Assembly (NCBI RefSeq): GCF_001045455.1
Contig: NZ_LFNE01000004.1
Coordinates: 345,059 to 409,058 of the forward strand
Direction: 5' to 3'
From: Chryseobacterium sp. FH2
GTDB lineage: Bacteria; Bacteroidota; Bacteroidia; Flavobacteriales; Weeksellaceae
Length of the DNA stretch: 64,000 bases
In this document: in pieces, positions 19,426 to 28,657 of the stretch
Numbering within the stretch: position 1 is the stretch's first letter
Layout: each line of letters begins with the position of its first letter
Notes under the pieces: model-generated
Told to the model about the DNA's origin: nothing
What the model saw: only the letters and a program-made list of their open reading frames with translations
The model's database searches: none
Program-made: the position numbers and the translations under genes

Positions 19426-20748
19426 TTAATTTCCATCAGGTTTCAAAGCTTCCATAAAAATAGATTCCGGCCAATTGAATTTTTCGGCATCATCTGGTTT
19501 ATTAGGATTAAAATTCTTATAATTTTTTGAAATATATTTCCTCAAAGGTAAGTTTTGGTCAACGATGGATTTCACTACACATTTCGCCAATTCGTACGCT
19601 CCATATGTATTGAAATGCGTATCATCCGCCATAGCTGTCGGCTGATTGGGATAAGAATTTGCGGGATAATAGGCAAATGCTTTTTTTGCAGCTTCCGGCC
19701 CCATTGCCTCGAACAAGGTTTTGCTCAATGCATTTAAATCGATTAAATATACATTTTCTTCCTTCGCAATTTCCTGCATTGCAACAGGAAAATCATCCAA
19801 AGTATTGACGATTTTGTTATTTTCATCAAAAACACGGCGGTTCATCGAAGTGACCAAAACGGGAATTGCTACCAATTCCTTTGCTCTAAGAATCCATTCT
19901 TTTAATCTTTTCCTGTATCCCGATTTCTCACTGTTGCCATATTTCTGGTCATTGTGCCCAAACTGAATGAAGAGATAATCTCCCGGTTTAATTTTATTCC
20001 AGATTTTATCGATTCGGTGGCGGTCTTCAAAGGCTTTCAGAGTTTCTCCGCTCTCGGCGTAATTGGCGATAACGACTTCATTCGGAACAAAAAAATATGG
20101 TAACATCTGTCCCCACGACGCCCAGGGTTCGTACTGTGCATCCACAACCGTAGAATCTCCCGTCAGATAAATAGTTCTCGCAGTTGTATTAGGTTGAATG
20201 ATTACCGAAGAAACTTTCGGAGCTTTATCATTGAATTCTATTGTCAAAAGATTGTCCCAATGCAGGTATTTTCCTTCTCTCGGCTTCAGTTTTACAATTC
20301 CGATTTCAGCTCCATTTTGATTTCGTATAATGCTGTCTTTTACGTGAACGGTGATTTGTTTTTCGACGATTTCGCCTTGTTTTGTTTTGACATCATTCAG
20401 CATCAGTCGGCGATTTTCGACCCGAACTGTTGTTTCAGATGTTCCTTTTGCATCACCTAAATTCAATTTAATATCATAATTTCCTTCCGGAATGACAACT
20501 GAAAAATAGAAAGACTTATCACTGGTAATAAAATCTCCCGTCAAAGCATTTCTGCCATTATCAACGGATTTCAAACCGGAAATATCCATAAATCCGTAAC
20601 CGATTTTCTTATCGAATTTTGAAGTTGATGTGATGGGAATAAATCCGTTTTCGGTTCTGTTACTGCCAAAATCAAATTTGAAAGTCGTCTGTTGCGCGAA
20701 TATTGATGAACCAATAAAAACGGTTATAATTCCTGTCCAATTTTTCAT
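19426..20748 (-). CDS. Rhamnogalacturonan acetylesterase-like SGNH hydrolase (CE12) with N-terminal beta-sandwich domain
   Basis: Secreted esterase likely removing acetyl groups from galacturonate in rhamnogalacturonan, opening it to PL11 and GH106. The ATG at 20748 is preferred over one 12 codons earlier because it starts a good signal peptide ending at FAQQ. Of 440 residues, about 20-175 form a galactose-binding-like domain (FKFDFGSNR..), and the rest is an SGNH domain with GDST (197-199 nucleophile block), the PGDYLFIQFGHNDQ block and the DDTHFNTYGAYEL block carrying the Asp-His pair. The same N-terminal plus SGNH layout is known for CE12 proteins in pectin loci. It lies between the GH28 and GH106 genes. 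Confidence 0.9.
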   Translation of the reverse strand: MKNWTGIITVFIGSSIFAQQTTFKFDFGSNRTENGFIPITSTSKFDKKIGYGFMDISGLKSVDNGRNALTGDFITSDKSFYFSVVIPEGNYDIKLNLGDAKGTSETTVRVENRRLMLNDVKTKQGEIVEKQITVHVKDSIIRNQNGAEIGIVKLKPREGKYLHWDNLLTIEFNDKAPKVSSVIIQPNTTARTIYLTGDSTVVDAQYEPWASWGQMLPYFFVPNEVVIANYAESGETLKAFEDRHRIDKIWNKIKPGDYLFIQFGHNDQKYGNSEKSGYRKRLKEWILRAKELVAIPVLVTSMNRRVFDENNKIVNTLDDFPVAMQEIAKEENVYLIDLNALSKTLFEAMGPEAAKKAFAYYPANSYPNQPTAMADDTHFNTYGAYELAKCVVKSIVDQNLPLRKYISKNYKNFNPNKPDDAEKFNWPESIFMEALKPDGN

Positions 20749-20821
20749 AATCAGTCGATTAATATATTCATTTCGGAAATTCACTTTTGAGTATTGCCTG
20801 AATCGTCTTTTTATCGTAAGC

Positions 20822-22159
20822 CTAATCCAGAGAGGCCACTTTCGTCACGCTGACCCTGGTTTGCTTTAAATTTTTGATGGCATTTAAGTTTTGTTCTTCA
20901 GGCTTTAATGCTTTTATCTTTAGGTTTTCAAAGGTAAAATCTGTCAACTCGTACAAATCTGATTTTTCAATGTTGAAGGCTGTTTCACAACTGATATCGA
21001 TATTTTTTAAGACAATATTATTTGCCAATCTGGTTTTCGGTTTTTCTTCCCCCTTCAAATCAAAAAACTGGTTCCAGCCTTTTACGTATAAAAAGGTTTT
21101 TACGTCTCCCTTGATATTGTCAAGCGTGATATATTCGTAATGTTGTGGTGTGTCCGGTCTCATTTTAAGATGCAACAATCTCGAAGCATCTTTCACCGTT
21201 GAGTTTCTGAAAATAATATTGTAATTGTGAATTGATTCGCTTCCGCAAGTGAGTGCAGAATGACAGAATCCGAAAGTATTATCTTCTATAATGATGTTTC
21301 TGTTTTCTCCGTTTTCAGGAGCCGTATTGGCTTTCGGCCCTTTTCCGCCTTTTAAGGCAATTGCATCGTCATTCACAGACAAATAGCAATTTTTAATCAG
21401 GAAATTGGTGCAGGCATCGATATCGATAGCATCCGTACTTGGCGCTTTTACCGGTTCTTTGGGAGCAAGAATTGTCAGGTTTAACAATTTTACAAAATCA
21501 CTTTTATAATAATGGGTACTCCAAAATGGTGAGTTTTTTACGGTAATTCCTTCAATTTGTACATTTTTGGAATTTGAAACATAGAGAATACGAGGTCTCA
21601 TCTCATCCATATTGGTGCATTTAGGATTCCACTCGCGTCTTTTCCAGAATGATTTCCAGAAACGAAGGCCGTTTCCGTCCAAAGTTCCTTTTCCTGAAAT
21701 CGTGAAACCATCCAATCCGTCAGCATTAATCAATGCCGGGAAATATTTTACTGTCTGACCTTCCATTCTTGTGGTGACCACGGGAAAATCATTGATATCA
21801 TCACTCCCTTTTAATTTTGCCCCACCTTCTAAATATAAATGCGTTCCCTGTTTGAAGAAAACCGAACTGATGAGGAATGTTCCTTTAGGCACGATGATTA
21901 CGCCGCCGCCATTCTTTGCAGCCAAATCAATAACCGCCTGAAGTTGTTTGGTTTGAAGAACTGTACTGTCGTTCTTCACACCGTTTTCTGTAAGGATATA
22001 TTTTTTGCCTAATTTATTGATGTCGGTCGGTTTGTTTTCTTTAAACCATTTTGGGATTGTAGTTCCGTCCGGGAATTTGTCCTGTCCATTCACTTTCGAT
22101 GAAAAGAAAAAGAGGATAAAAAATGTGAACAAAAAATTGAATGTATTTTGAAGTTTCAT
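20822..22159 (-). CDS. Glycoside hydrolase family 28 (polygalacturonase-like), rhamnogalacturonan locus
   Basis: Secreted right-handed beta-helix enzyme hydrolysing galacturonate-containing chains. The ATG at 22159 is preferred over the one at 22207 because it starts a clean signal peptide (KLQNTFNFLFTFFILFFFSS, cut near VNGQ). In the 445-residue form, GH28 catalytic signs are STDAIDIDAC (241-250, with the STD replacing NTD), VNDDAIALKGG (262 onward), FGFCHSALTCGSES and LHLKMRPDTPQHYEYI. The last motif differs from the RFKTTRGRGG of the other GH28 here, so this is a distinct subfamily, perhaps acting on rhamnogalacturonan. It is the first gene of the secreted-enzyme operon. Confidence 0.9.
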   Translation of the reverse strand: MKLQNTFNFLFTFFILFFFSSKVNGQDKFPDGTTIPKWFKENKPTDINKLGKKYILTENGVKNDSTVLQTKQLQAVIDLAAKNGGGVIIVPKGTFLISSVFFKQGTHLYLEGGAKLKGSDDINDFPVVTTRMEGQTVKYFPALINADGLDGFTISGKGTLDGNGLRFWKSFWKRREWNPKCTNMDEMRPRILYVSNSKNVQIEGITVKNSPFWSTHYYKSDFVKLLNLTILAPKEPVKAPSTDAIDIDACTNFLIKNCYLSVNDDAIALKGGKGPKANTAPENGENRNIIIEDNTFGFCHSALTCGSESIHNYNIIFRNSTVKDASRLLHLKMRPDTPQHYEYITLDNIKGDVKTFLYVKGWNQFFDLKGEEKPKTRLANNIVLKNIDISCETAFNIEKSDLYELTDFTFENLKIKALKPEEQNLNAIKNLKQTRVSVTKVASLD

Positions 22160-22204
22160 AGTCTTTTTCGGTAAATCCTGAATTATTTTAATTAAACTGA
22201 TTGA

Positions 22205-22212
22205 CAAAAATA
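22205..22212 (-). promoter_or_regulatory. Candidate -7 box of the GH28 operon
   Basis: On the minus strand this reads TATTTTTG, a full match to the Bacteroidota TAnnTTTG consensus, 45 bp before the preferred ATG. The direct repeat at 22230-22247 covers the -33 region, the usual place for an activator that contacts polymerase. Confidence 0.45.
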
Positions 22213-22229
22213 AAAGTATATATTTTATA

Positions 22230-22247
22230 ATCTTGCAGTATCCTGCT
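22230..22247 (-). promoter_or_regulatory. 10-bp-spaced direct repeat upstream of the GH28 operon
   Basis: ATCTTGCA at 22230 and ATCCTGCT at 22240 are ten bases apart and each differs by one base from the exact repeats upstream of susC at 10352. Distance to the preferred ATG is 71 bp, close to the 64 bp seen for susC. Both operons serve rhamnogalacturonan, so a common regulator is likely. Confidence 0.5.
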
Positions 22248-22512
22248 CTTTCATGTTAATTAAATTTCTAATATTTATAAGTTCTATTGCACTTTTTTCC
22301 TATAAATTAAAAAACTGCACAATAATTTTAAGTTCTACATAAAAAAATGTTCATCATTGAATAATTATTTCTTTTAACTCCTGTAAAAATGCTTAAAAAA
22401 TTATAAAGATATCCCCACTAGATTTTTCAGAAAGTTTATTGAAATAACTTACAAAATAATACTTTTATACAGTCCTGATATATTTAAATTGATTAAATTT
22501 ACGTCAATAATA

Positions 22513-22529
22513 TACATCAATTTGATGTA
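22513..22529. promoter_or_regulatory. Palindrome upstream of the LacI-family regulator gene
   Basis: TACATCAA and TTGATGTA are exact inverses around one T, 26 bp before the regulator ATG. It may be an autoregulatory site. Its core ATCAATTTGAT recurs at 28585 and 30441 in the uronate operon spacers. Confidence 0.45.
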
Positions 22530-22555
22530 CGAAAAAAGATAGAAAAAAAACGTGT

Positions 22556-23584
22556 ATGAATAAAAAAAGTGCCACAATATATGATATTTCAAAGAAGCTA
22601 AATGTAAGTGTGGCAACTGTTTCCAGAGCGCTTAACGATCATCCCAGGATAAGCCAGGCAACGAAAGATTTGGTGAAGGCAACTGCCAAAGAAATGAATT
22701 ATAAACAAAATAACCTTGCCAAAGCTCTGAAAAGCGGTGAAACAAAAAATGTAGGAATTATTGTTCCTTATGTAAATACTAACTTTTTTTCATCAGTCAT
22801 TCGTGGAATTGAGGAAGAACTTTCTCCGCATGGCTATCACGTAATTATCTGTCAGAGCCATGAAGATGTAACTATTGAAAAAAGACACTTAAATACTTTG
22901 CTTAACGCGCAGGTTGACGGGATTTTCATGTCAGTTTCAAGAACAACTTTAGATACAGAACACATTCAACATATTTTAGATACAAGCAATACTCCGATTA
23001 TATTTTTTGATAGAAAAAAAGATATTCCGGGAATAAGTACGGTGACTATTGATGACTACCGGGGCGGTTATATAGCCACAGAACATCTGATCAAGGAAGG
23101 TTATAAAAACATCTGTCATTTCTCAGGTGATCTGAATCTTGAAATTTACCAGAATCGTCTTAATGGATATAAACAGGCTTTAATTGACAATAATTTAACT
23201 GTAAAAGAAGAAAATATCATCACAACAGGAAGTTCAATTGATGCGGGGATAGAGGCTATTAAAACACTTTGGGGTAAAAAATCTGTTCCTGATGCTATTT
23301 TTTCATCAAGTGATTTTGCCGCTTTAGGTGCCTGCCAGGAACTGAAAAAACGTAAAATTAAGATTCCTCAGGAAGTTGCTGTTATCGGTTTTTCTAATGA
23401 ACCTTTCACCCAGTTTATGGAGCTTCCGATGAGTTCTGTTGACCAGACTCCTGTTACGATGGGGAAAATGGCAGGACAAGTATTTATTGAAAGTGTAAAA
23501 GAGAATGGTTCCGGAGTTTCTACAGAGAAGAAGGTTGTGCTTGCACCGCAGATTTATATTAGAAAATCTTCAAAAAGAAAATAG
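22556..23584 (+). CDS. LacI-family transcriptional regulator, candidate regulator of the pectin locus
   Basis: DNA-binding sugar sensor. The 342-residue protein has the LacI helix-turn-helix and hinge at residues 5-60 (ATIYDISKKLNVSVATVSRA, then the hinge region AKALKSGETKN) and a periplasmic-binding-protein-like core from about 62 (NVGIIVPYVNTNFFSSVIRG) with SRTTLD, DDYRGGYIATEHLI, FSSSDFAALGA and VAVIGFSNEPFTQF. Length is typical. It is transcribed away from the GH28 operon and toward the uronate operon. It is the only sugar-type regulator in the window, so the five TGCAATCGATTGCA-like palindromes are most simply its operators; the effector is probably a galacturonate or KDG-type intermediate, which is inference. 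Confidence 0.93.
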   Translation: MNKKSATIYDISKKLNVSVATVSRALNDHPRISQATKDLVKATAKEMNYKQNNLAKALKSGETKNVGIIVPYVNTNFFSSVIRGIEEELSPHGYHVIICQSHEDVTIEKRHLNTLLNAQVDGIFMSVSRTTLDTEHIQHILDTSNTPIIFFDRKKDIPGISTVTIDDYRGGYIATEHLIKEGYKNICHFSGDLNLEIYQNRLNGYKQALIDNNLTVKEENIITTGSSIDAGIEAIKTLWGKKSVPDAIFSSSDFAALGACQELKKRKIKIPQEVAVIGFSNEPFTQFMELPMSSVDQTPVTMGKMAGQVFIESVKENGSGVSTEKKVVLAPQIYIRKSSKRK

Positions 23585-23607
23585 GTTCCAATTAATTATA
23601 TCCAGTT

Positions 23608-23680
23608 TGTCATTGAGGAACAGAAGAATCTAAAACTATAATAATAAAAATTCTTCATTTCACTTTGTTTCAGAATGACA
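23608..23680. repeat. Palindromic intergenic element, TGTCATTCTGA family, copy 2
   Basis: It opens with TGTCATTGAGGAACAGAAGAATC and closes with TTCTTCATTTCACTTTGTTT followed by AGAATGACA. The reverse complement of its right half aligns with the left half of the copy at 15255. It lies between two convergent genes. Confidence 0.7.
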
Positions 23681-23708
23681 GAGCTATTATTTTATATCAA
23701 CCACAAAA

Positions 23709-23743
23709 GAAAATGCTTTCCACAAAATGTAGAAAGCATTTTC
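23709..23743. terminator. Bidirectional terminator between the LacI-family gene and uxaA
   Basis: GAAAATGCTTTC and GAAAGCATTTTC are exact 12-bp inverses around an 11-base loop. On the minus strand the stem is followed by TTTT, and it lies 32 bp after the uxaA stop, so it probably ends the uronate operon. Confidence 0.8.
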
Positions 23744-23774
23744 AACCCTAATATTTATATAATTAAAACAATAA

Positions 23775-25388
23775 TTATAAACTTACGCCTCGTCTCCAAG
23801 GGATAAAATCGTTTTGATTGAGAATAGCAGCTTTGGTTTTCACCTCTCCGCTTGCTACTTTTATGATAAATTCTAACAATTCTTCTGCTTTTTCGTCAAT
23901 TGTTTTTTCGCCCGTAATCACATCTCCTGTATTGAAATCAATAATATCCGGCATTCTTTCTGATAAAGAAGTATTCGACGAAATTTTCACTACCGGAACA
24001 ACAGGATTGCCTGTGGGTGTTCCCAAACCTGTTGTGAATAAAACAATATTGGAACCTGAGCCAACTAAAGCAGTCGTACATTCTACATCATTTCCGGGAG
24101 TACATAATAAATTTAAGCCCGGATTTTTGATGTATTCTGTAAAATCTAACACATCATTGACCGGCGAAGAGCCACCTTTTTTAGCCGCTCCTGCAGATTT
24201 CATAGCATCGGTGATGAGTCCATCTTTAATATTCCCCGGCGATGGATTCATATCAAAACCTGAACCTGCAGCAACGACTGATTTTTCAAAGTCTTTCATC
24301 AGCTGTAAGAATCTTTCCGCATCTTTTTCGTTTACACAACGGTTTACCAATTCCTGCTCTACTCCACATAATTCCGGAAATTCTGAAAGAATAGTTGCTC
24401 CTCCGATTCCCGCCATTAAATCTGACAGTTGTCCTAAAACAGGATTCGCAGAAATTCCGGAAAAACCGTCTGAACCACCACATTCTAGTCCTAAAACAAG
24501 CTTTGAAATTGGTGCCGGTTTTCTCTCGATTTCATTAGCTTTTTTAATTGCTTCATAAGAATCTTTAATAATTCCGCTTAGCATTTCATCTACCGTTCCG
24601 GATTTTTGCTGTTCATAAACGATAATTGGTTTTTTATTATTTGGACTAATTTTTTCTAAAGCATCTTTAAAAATCTGAACCTGCAAATTCTGACAACCTA
24701 AACTTAAAACCGTTGCTCCGGCTACATTCGGATTATTCACATAACCTGCCAATAACCTTCCCAATGCTTCGGCGTCCTGACGAATCCCGCCACAACCGCC
24801 TTGATGGGTGATGAATTTAACTTCAATATTTTTAAAAACTCTTGAATTCTGCTCTTCTTCAACAGCAGTTTCCGTTTCAGAATTATTAATTAACGACCTT
24901 AATAGTAACTGATGTTTCGTAACTTTTTCGAATAACAATTCTTTTTCAAAAATATCTTTTAAAATTTCCACATTTCTGTTTTCACAGAAAACCAAAGGGA
25001 AAAATAACCATACGTTTTCTGTTCCAACCTGTCCGTCTTCACGGTGATACCCCATGAAAGTCTGGCCCTTCCATTTATCAACATTTGGGGCTGTCCATAA
25101 AGTAGTTTCAGTTTTACCCTCTACTTTTGCACTTTGATGTTTTACGTTCTCAGTTGTAATCACCTCCCCTTTTTGGATTGGCTGACTCGCTTTTCCCACC
25201 AAAACTCCGTACATGATGATAGAATCATCCACGGCAAGGTCTTCGGTAACGAATTTGTGCTTCGCCTTCGTATCTTTTATAATTTCATAAGTAAGTCCCC
25301 CCAAAGTAACAGTTTCCCCCTGCACCAAATCGACCAGCGCAACCGCTACATTATCATTGGGATTTACTTTTAGTACTTTCTTTTGCAT
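23775..25388 (-). CDS. uxaA: Altronate dehydratase UxaA
   Basis: Cytoplasmic enzyme dehydrating D-altronate to 2-keto-3-deoxygluconate (KDG) in the galacturonate pathway. The 537-residue protein has an N-terminal SAF domain (about 1-95, NPNDNVAVALVDLVQGETV) and the large UxaA domain with GYHREDGQVGTENVWLFFP near 114, FITHQGGCGGIRQDAEALGRLLAGY near 193, LVLGLECGGSDGFSGISANP near 298 and the Cys of LLCTPGNDVECTTALVGSG near 430. Length and order match UxaA, with the two domains fused as in E. coli. It starts four bases after uxaB and is the last gene of the operon. Confidence 0.96.
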   Translation of the reverse strand: MQKKVLKVNPNDNVAVALVDLVQGETVTLGGLTYEIIKDTKAKHKFVTEDLAVDDSIIMYGVLVGKASQPIQKGEVITTENVKHQSAKVEGKTETTLWTAPNVDKWKGQTFMGYHREDGQVGTENVWLFFPLVFCENRNVEILKDIFEKELLFEKVTKHQLLLRSLINNSETETAVEEEQNSRVFKNIEVKFITHQGGCGGIRQDAEALGRLLAGYVNNPNVAGATVLSLGCQNLQVQIFKDALEKISPNNKKPIIVYEQQKSGTVDEMLSGIIKDSYEAIKKANEIERKPAPISKLVLGLECGGSDGFSGISANPVLGQLSDLMAGIGGATILSEFPELCGVEQELVNRCVNEKDAERFLQLMKDFEKSVVAAGSGFDMNPSPGNIKDGLITDAMKSAGAAKKGGSSPVNDVLDFTEYIKNPGLNLLCTPGNDVECTTALVGSGSNIVLFTTGLGTPTGNPVVPVVKISSNTSLSERMPDIIDFNTGDVITGEKTIDEKAEELLEFIIKVASGEVKTKAAILNQNDFIPWRRGVSL

Positions 25389-25392
25389 TTTT

Positions 25393-26859
25393 CTAAGAAT
25401 AAAATTGTATAAAGTTTTGATATCCAGTTTCTACGCAGTTGTGGTCAATTTCCCACAAAGCTTTTGTCACTGCATCTTTCAGTCCGTCAACCTGTGTAAG
25501 GTCAGTATCCCAGAAAGTAACTTCGCTTAAGGCAAGTTTTGCCACTTTCCCGTAATCTTCATTTGACCAGATTTCTTTAAATTTAGCAACAATAGGTCCT
25601 TCATCATTAATTGGTAACGATTTTTCGCCAAAACTTCCCTGATAGAATCTGATTAAACCTGCTAAAGAAAATACTAAATTCAATGGTAACTTTTTGTTGA
25701 TTTCAACATAACCTAACAAGCTGGGAAGGATTCTTACTTTAAATTTAGAAACAAAATACAGCGCAATACTCGCCAGATAATGTTTAATAAAAGGATTTCT
25801 GAATCTGTCAAAAACTTCTTCCGCAAAATCTTTCAATTCGGTTTCATTTAAACCTAAAGTCGGATTTACTTCATTAAAAATGGTTTCACTTAAGAATTTA
25901 CCTATAAACACATCATCAATAGATTCTTTTACCGTTTCTTTTCCTGATAAAACTGCCGGAGCCAACATCAATGTGTGACCGCCATTCAAAATTCTTACTT
26001 TTCTTAAACGATACGGCTGAATATCATGAACCACCAAAATCTGTTCGTTGATTTTATCAAATGGAATTCTTTCCTTTAAATTTCCGACATCCTGAATTAC
26101 CCAAAGCAAAAAAATTTCAGAAACAACCATCATCTGATCTTCATAATCTAACTGATCTTCATATGTTTGTGCATCATCTTTCGGATACCCCGGAACAATT
26201 CTGTCAACCAGCGTATTATGGAAATAATTATTTTGGTTAATCCATTGCACAAAGTTATGATCTAAATTCCAAAGTTGGGCATATTTTATGATCATATCCC
26301 TCAATGTAAAAGCATTGTTTTCGATCAATTCACAAGGAATAATTCTTAATCCTTTTTCTGCTGTTCCATTGAAATATTTGAATCTTTCGTACAATAAAAC
26401 CGTCAATTTTGCAGGGAAATTCTTATGTGGCCCTTGGTAACTATTTTCAGTTTCATCGTATGCAATTCCCGTCTCTGTTGTATTGGAGAAGATAAATTCA
26501 AGTTCTTCTTCTTTTGCTAACGCTAAGAAGTCATCATAATCTGTATAAGGATTAATCGATTTTTGAATTGCAGAAATTACCTGCTTTTCATCGATAATTT
26601 TACCCTTTCTGATTCCTCTTGTGAAAAGCGTATACAAATTATCCTGCTCTTCCAGTTTGTGAACCGAACCGCCCTGAGTAGGCTGCACGTTTACAATTCC
26701 TGCATTGAACCCTGCTTCTTTATTTAATTTATCAATCACATAATCGGTGAATCCTCTCATAAAATTTCCTCCTCCAAACTGTATAATTTTAACCGGAAGC
26801 TTTTCCTGAGAACCGTTTAATTCACGATTTAATTTCTGCTTTATCTGATTTTCCATCAT
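25393..26859 (-). CDS. uxaB: Tagaturonate reductase (altronate oxidoreductase) UxaB
   Basis: NADH-dependent reduction of D-tagaturonate to D-altronate, the step between UxaC and UxaA. The 488-residue protein belongs to the mannitol dehydrogenase superfamily: an N-terminal dinucleotide-binding start KIIQFGGGNFMRGFTDYVID, SNTTETGIAYDE near 130, and the C-terminal domain with RILNGGHTLMLAPAVLSG and FRNPFIKHYLASIALYFVSKF. Length matches UxaB rather than the similar fructuronate reductase UxuB, and the neighbours uxaA and uxaC agree. Its ATG overlaps the exuT stop as TAATG, so translation is coupled. Confidence 0.94.
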   Translation of the reverse strand: MMENQIKQKLNRELNGSQEKLPVKIIQFGGGNFMRGFTDYVIDKLNKEAGFNAGIVNVQPTQGGSVHKLEEQDNLYTLFTRGIRKGKIIDEKQVISAIQKSINPYTDYDDFLALAKEEELEFIFSNTTETGIAYDETENSYQGPHKNFPAKLTVLLYERFKYFNGTAEKGLRIIPCELIENNAFTLRDMIIKYAQLWNLDHNFVQWINQNNYFHNTLVDRIVPGYPKDDAQTYEDQLDYEDQMMVVSEIFLLWVIQDVGNLKERIPFDKINEQILVVHDIQPYRLRKVRILNGGHTLMLAPAVLSGKETVKESIDDVFIGKFLSETIFNEVNPTLGLNETELKDFAEEVFDRFRNPFIKHYLASIALYFVSKFKVRILPSLLGYVEINKKLPLNLVFSLAGLIRFYQGSFGEKSLPINDEGPIVAKFKEIWSNEDYGKVAKLALSEVTFWDTDLTQVDGLKDAVTKALWEIDHNCVETGYQNFIQFYS

Positions 26860-28388
26860 TATTTACTTATTACTTTATATTTTGGAACCAAAGTTTTCAT
26901 TACACTCCATGCAATCAGGTATGCCACGGCACACACTGAAAATATGATCATATATCCTTTGTCAATTCCATCTGATACTACTGCACCAGACTTTTCCAAT
27001 TGTTCGAAAAATCCTTCCGGTAAACGTTCGTTGATGTATTGTGGATATTTATCCAATAAAGGCATTCCGTCAACTGTTGACCAGACTTTATGAGCGTGGT
27101 CGAATAATAATCCTGAAGATTTATTAATTAAAAATGAACCTATTCCACCTGCCATTCCGCCAATTCCCGTAATAGTTGCTATGGCTTTTTTCGGGAACAT
27201 ATCGCCGACTGTCGAGAAAATATTTGCCGACCAAGCCTGATGTGCTGCTCCTGCAATACCTATAATCAACACCGGAATCCAATATGTAACTGTACCTAAA
27301 GGTTGTGCTAAAAGTGCCAGCAATGGAAAAAATGCAAAAATCAACATTGCTTTCATCCTTCCTGAATAAGCGTTCATTCCTTTCTTTTCCACAAAATATT
27401 TTGGAAGCCACCCTCCGATGATTGACAACAGGGTAATCATATAAAGGACAAATAATGGAAATGCACTTTGCGTAGAATCCATTTTGTATACTGAGCTTAA
27501 ATAAGCCGGAGTCCAGAATAAAAAGAACCACCAAACACCATCTGTCATGAATTTTCCGAAAGCAAAAGCCCAAGTCTGCCTGTAACTGAAACATTCTCTG
27601 AAAGAAAATTTCTTTTCAGGGATAATTGTACCTTCTTTCGGTGCATCGTCCTGATCCTGATTAATATAGCTCAGCTCATGTACATTCACTTTATGATGCA
27701 AATGAGGCTTTTTATAATAAAATACCCAAAGCCCCATCCATACAAATCCTAACGCTCCAATAATAATAAAAGCCCATTCCCAACCCATTGATTTTGCAAT
27801 GAAAGGAATTGTGACCGGCGCTGCCAGTGCTCCAACCGTAGCTCCTGCATTCCAGATACTTGTAGAAAATGCCCTGTCTTTTTTAGGGAAATATTCTGCG
27901 GTAGTTTTAATTGCTGCCGGGAAGTTTCCCGCTTCACCAATAGCCAAAACGAAACGTGCAAAAATGAACAACGTTACACTCGTACTGATGATAGCAGAGG
28001 TATTGGAAACCGTAGAAATCAGTTCTTTAGACCCATGAAAACCGGCTAACCAGTTTCCTGTAAGAATTCCTGAAGTGGCAATTCCGCAGAAAGCATGTAA
28101 AATAGCACCAACAGACCAAATTCCGATAGCCCAAAGAAAACCTTTTTTGGTATCCATCCAATCCACAAACTTTCCTGCGAAAAGCATTCCTACCGCATAG
28201 AAAATAGAAAATAATGCAGTGATGTTTCCGTAATCATTATTGTTCCAGTGAAATTCCGGAGCGATAAAATCTTTCCACGTCAAGGATAAAACCTGGCGAT
28301 CCAGATAATTGATCGTGGTGGCAATGAACAACAGAAAACATATCGTCCATCTGAATGTACTCGGTTTCGAGGATATTTCTTTTTTCAT
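26859..28388 (-). CDS. exuT: Major-facilitator hexuronate transporter, ExuT-like
   Basis: Inner-membrane carrier probably importing galacturonate or glucuronate. The 509-residue protein has twelve predicted hydrophobic segments and the anion:cation symporter features RWTICFLLFIATTINYLDRQ at the N-terminus and GEAGNFPAAIKTTAEYFPKKDRA near 170, both typical of the ExuT/GudP group. A hydrophilic central loop (about 230-268, HELSYINQDQDDAPKEGT) separates the halves. It is co-transcribed with uxaB and uxaA. Exact substrate among hexuronates cannot be told from sequence; import of unsaturated uronates is also possible. Confidence 0.88.
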   Translation of the reverse strand: MKKEISSKPSTFRWTICFLLFIATTINYLDRQVLSLTWKDFIAPEFHWNNNDYGNITALFSIFYAVGMLFAGKFVDWMDTKKGFLWAIGIWSVGAILHAFCGIATSGILTGNWLAGFHGSKELISTVSNTSAIISTSVTLFIFARFVLAIGEAGNFPAAIKTTAEYFPKKDRAFSTSIWNAGATVGALAAPVTIPFIAKSMGWEWAFIIIGALGFVWMGLWVFYYKKPHLHHKVNVHELSYINQDQDDAPKEGTIIPEKKFSFRECFSYRQTWAFAFGKFMTDGVWWFFLFWTPAYLSSVYKMDSTQSAFPLFVLYMITLLSIIGGWLPKYFVEKKGMNAYSGRMKAMLIFAFFPLLALLAQPLGTVTYWIPVLIIGIAGAAHQAWSANIFSTVGDMFPKKAIATITGIGGMAGGIGSFLINKSSGLLFDHAHKVWSTVDGMPLLDKYPQYINERLPEGFFEQLEKSGAVVSDGIDKGYMIIFSVCAVAYLIAWSVMKTLVPKYKVISK

Positions 28389-28522
28389 ATCAATTTTTGA
28401 TGATATTGATTTTTCTTGATTTTAGAATAATGAGAGTAAGAACTCTCCTTTCCATACTGATATAGCACAGAAATTTTATTTTTTTAGAATTGTTTTTTAT
28501 TAAAACTTTATCTTTTTTTTAA

Positions 28523-28634
28523 CCATTAAAATTTATTAAGGAGTTAAGAATAATTAAGTTAAACTTCATTTAAGCGTGTTTAAAATCAATTTGATTGTTC
28601 TTTATTAATCTTAGCTTCTTACATATCCTCAATT
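28523..28634. repeat. Long imperfect inverted repeat, CCATTAAGG family, copy B
   Basis: CCATTAAAATTTATTAAGG opens it and CTTATTAATCTTAGC-like sequence closes it; TAAGGAGTTAAG pairs with CTTAGCTTCTTA. Its middle closely resembles copy C (TTAAAATCAATTTGATT and CTTTATTAATCTTAGC). It sits between eda and the exuT gene, inside the uronate operon. Confidence 0.55.
28585..28595. promoter_or_regulatory. ATCAATTTGAT core inside copy B
   Basis: This 11-base palindrome is identical to the core of the palindrome before the LacI-family gene (22516-22526) and to 30441-30451. It could be an operator or just part of the repeat. Confidence 0.25.
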
Positions 28635-28657
28635 GTTTAAATAAAATTTTAAAACAA

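Larger units (their letters stand above)
22160..22555. other. Divergent promoter region of the GH28 operon and the LacI-family gene
   Basis: No gene is seen in this AT-rich spacer. The minus-strand side holds a -7 box TATTTTTG (22205-22212) and the direct repeat at 22230; the plus-strand side holds the palindrome at 22513 just before the regulator. Confidence 0.6.

Noticed and set aside
23818..24558. 246-residue plus-strand frame opposite uxaA
   Set aside because: Mirror of a well-conserved enzyme gene; the Ser/Pro-rich translation has no recognisable domain.
27124..27594. 156-residue minus-strand frame inside the exuT-like gene
   Set aside because: Out-of-frame reading of a clear transporter; no start context and no family signs.
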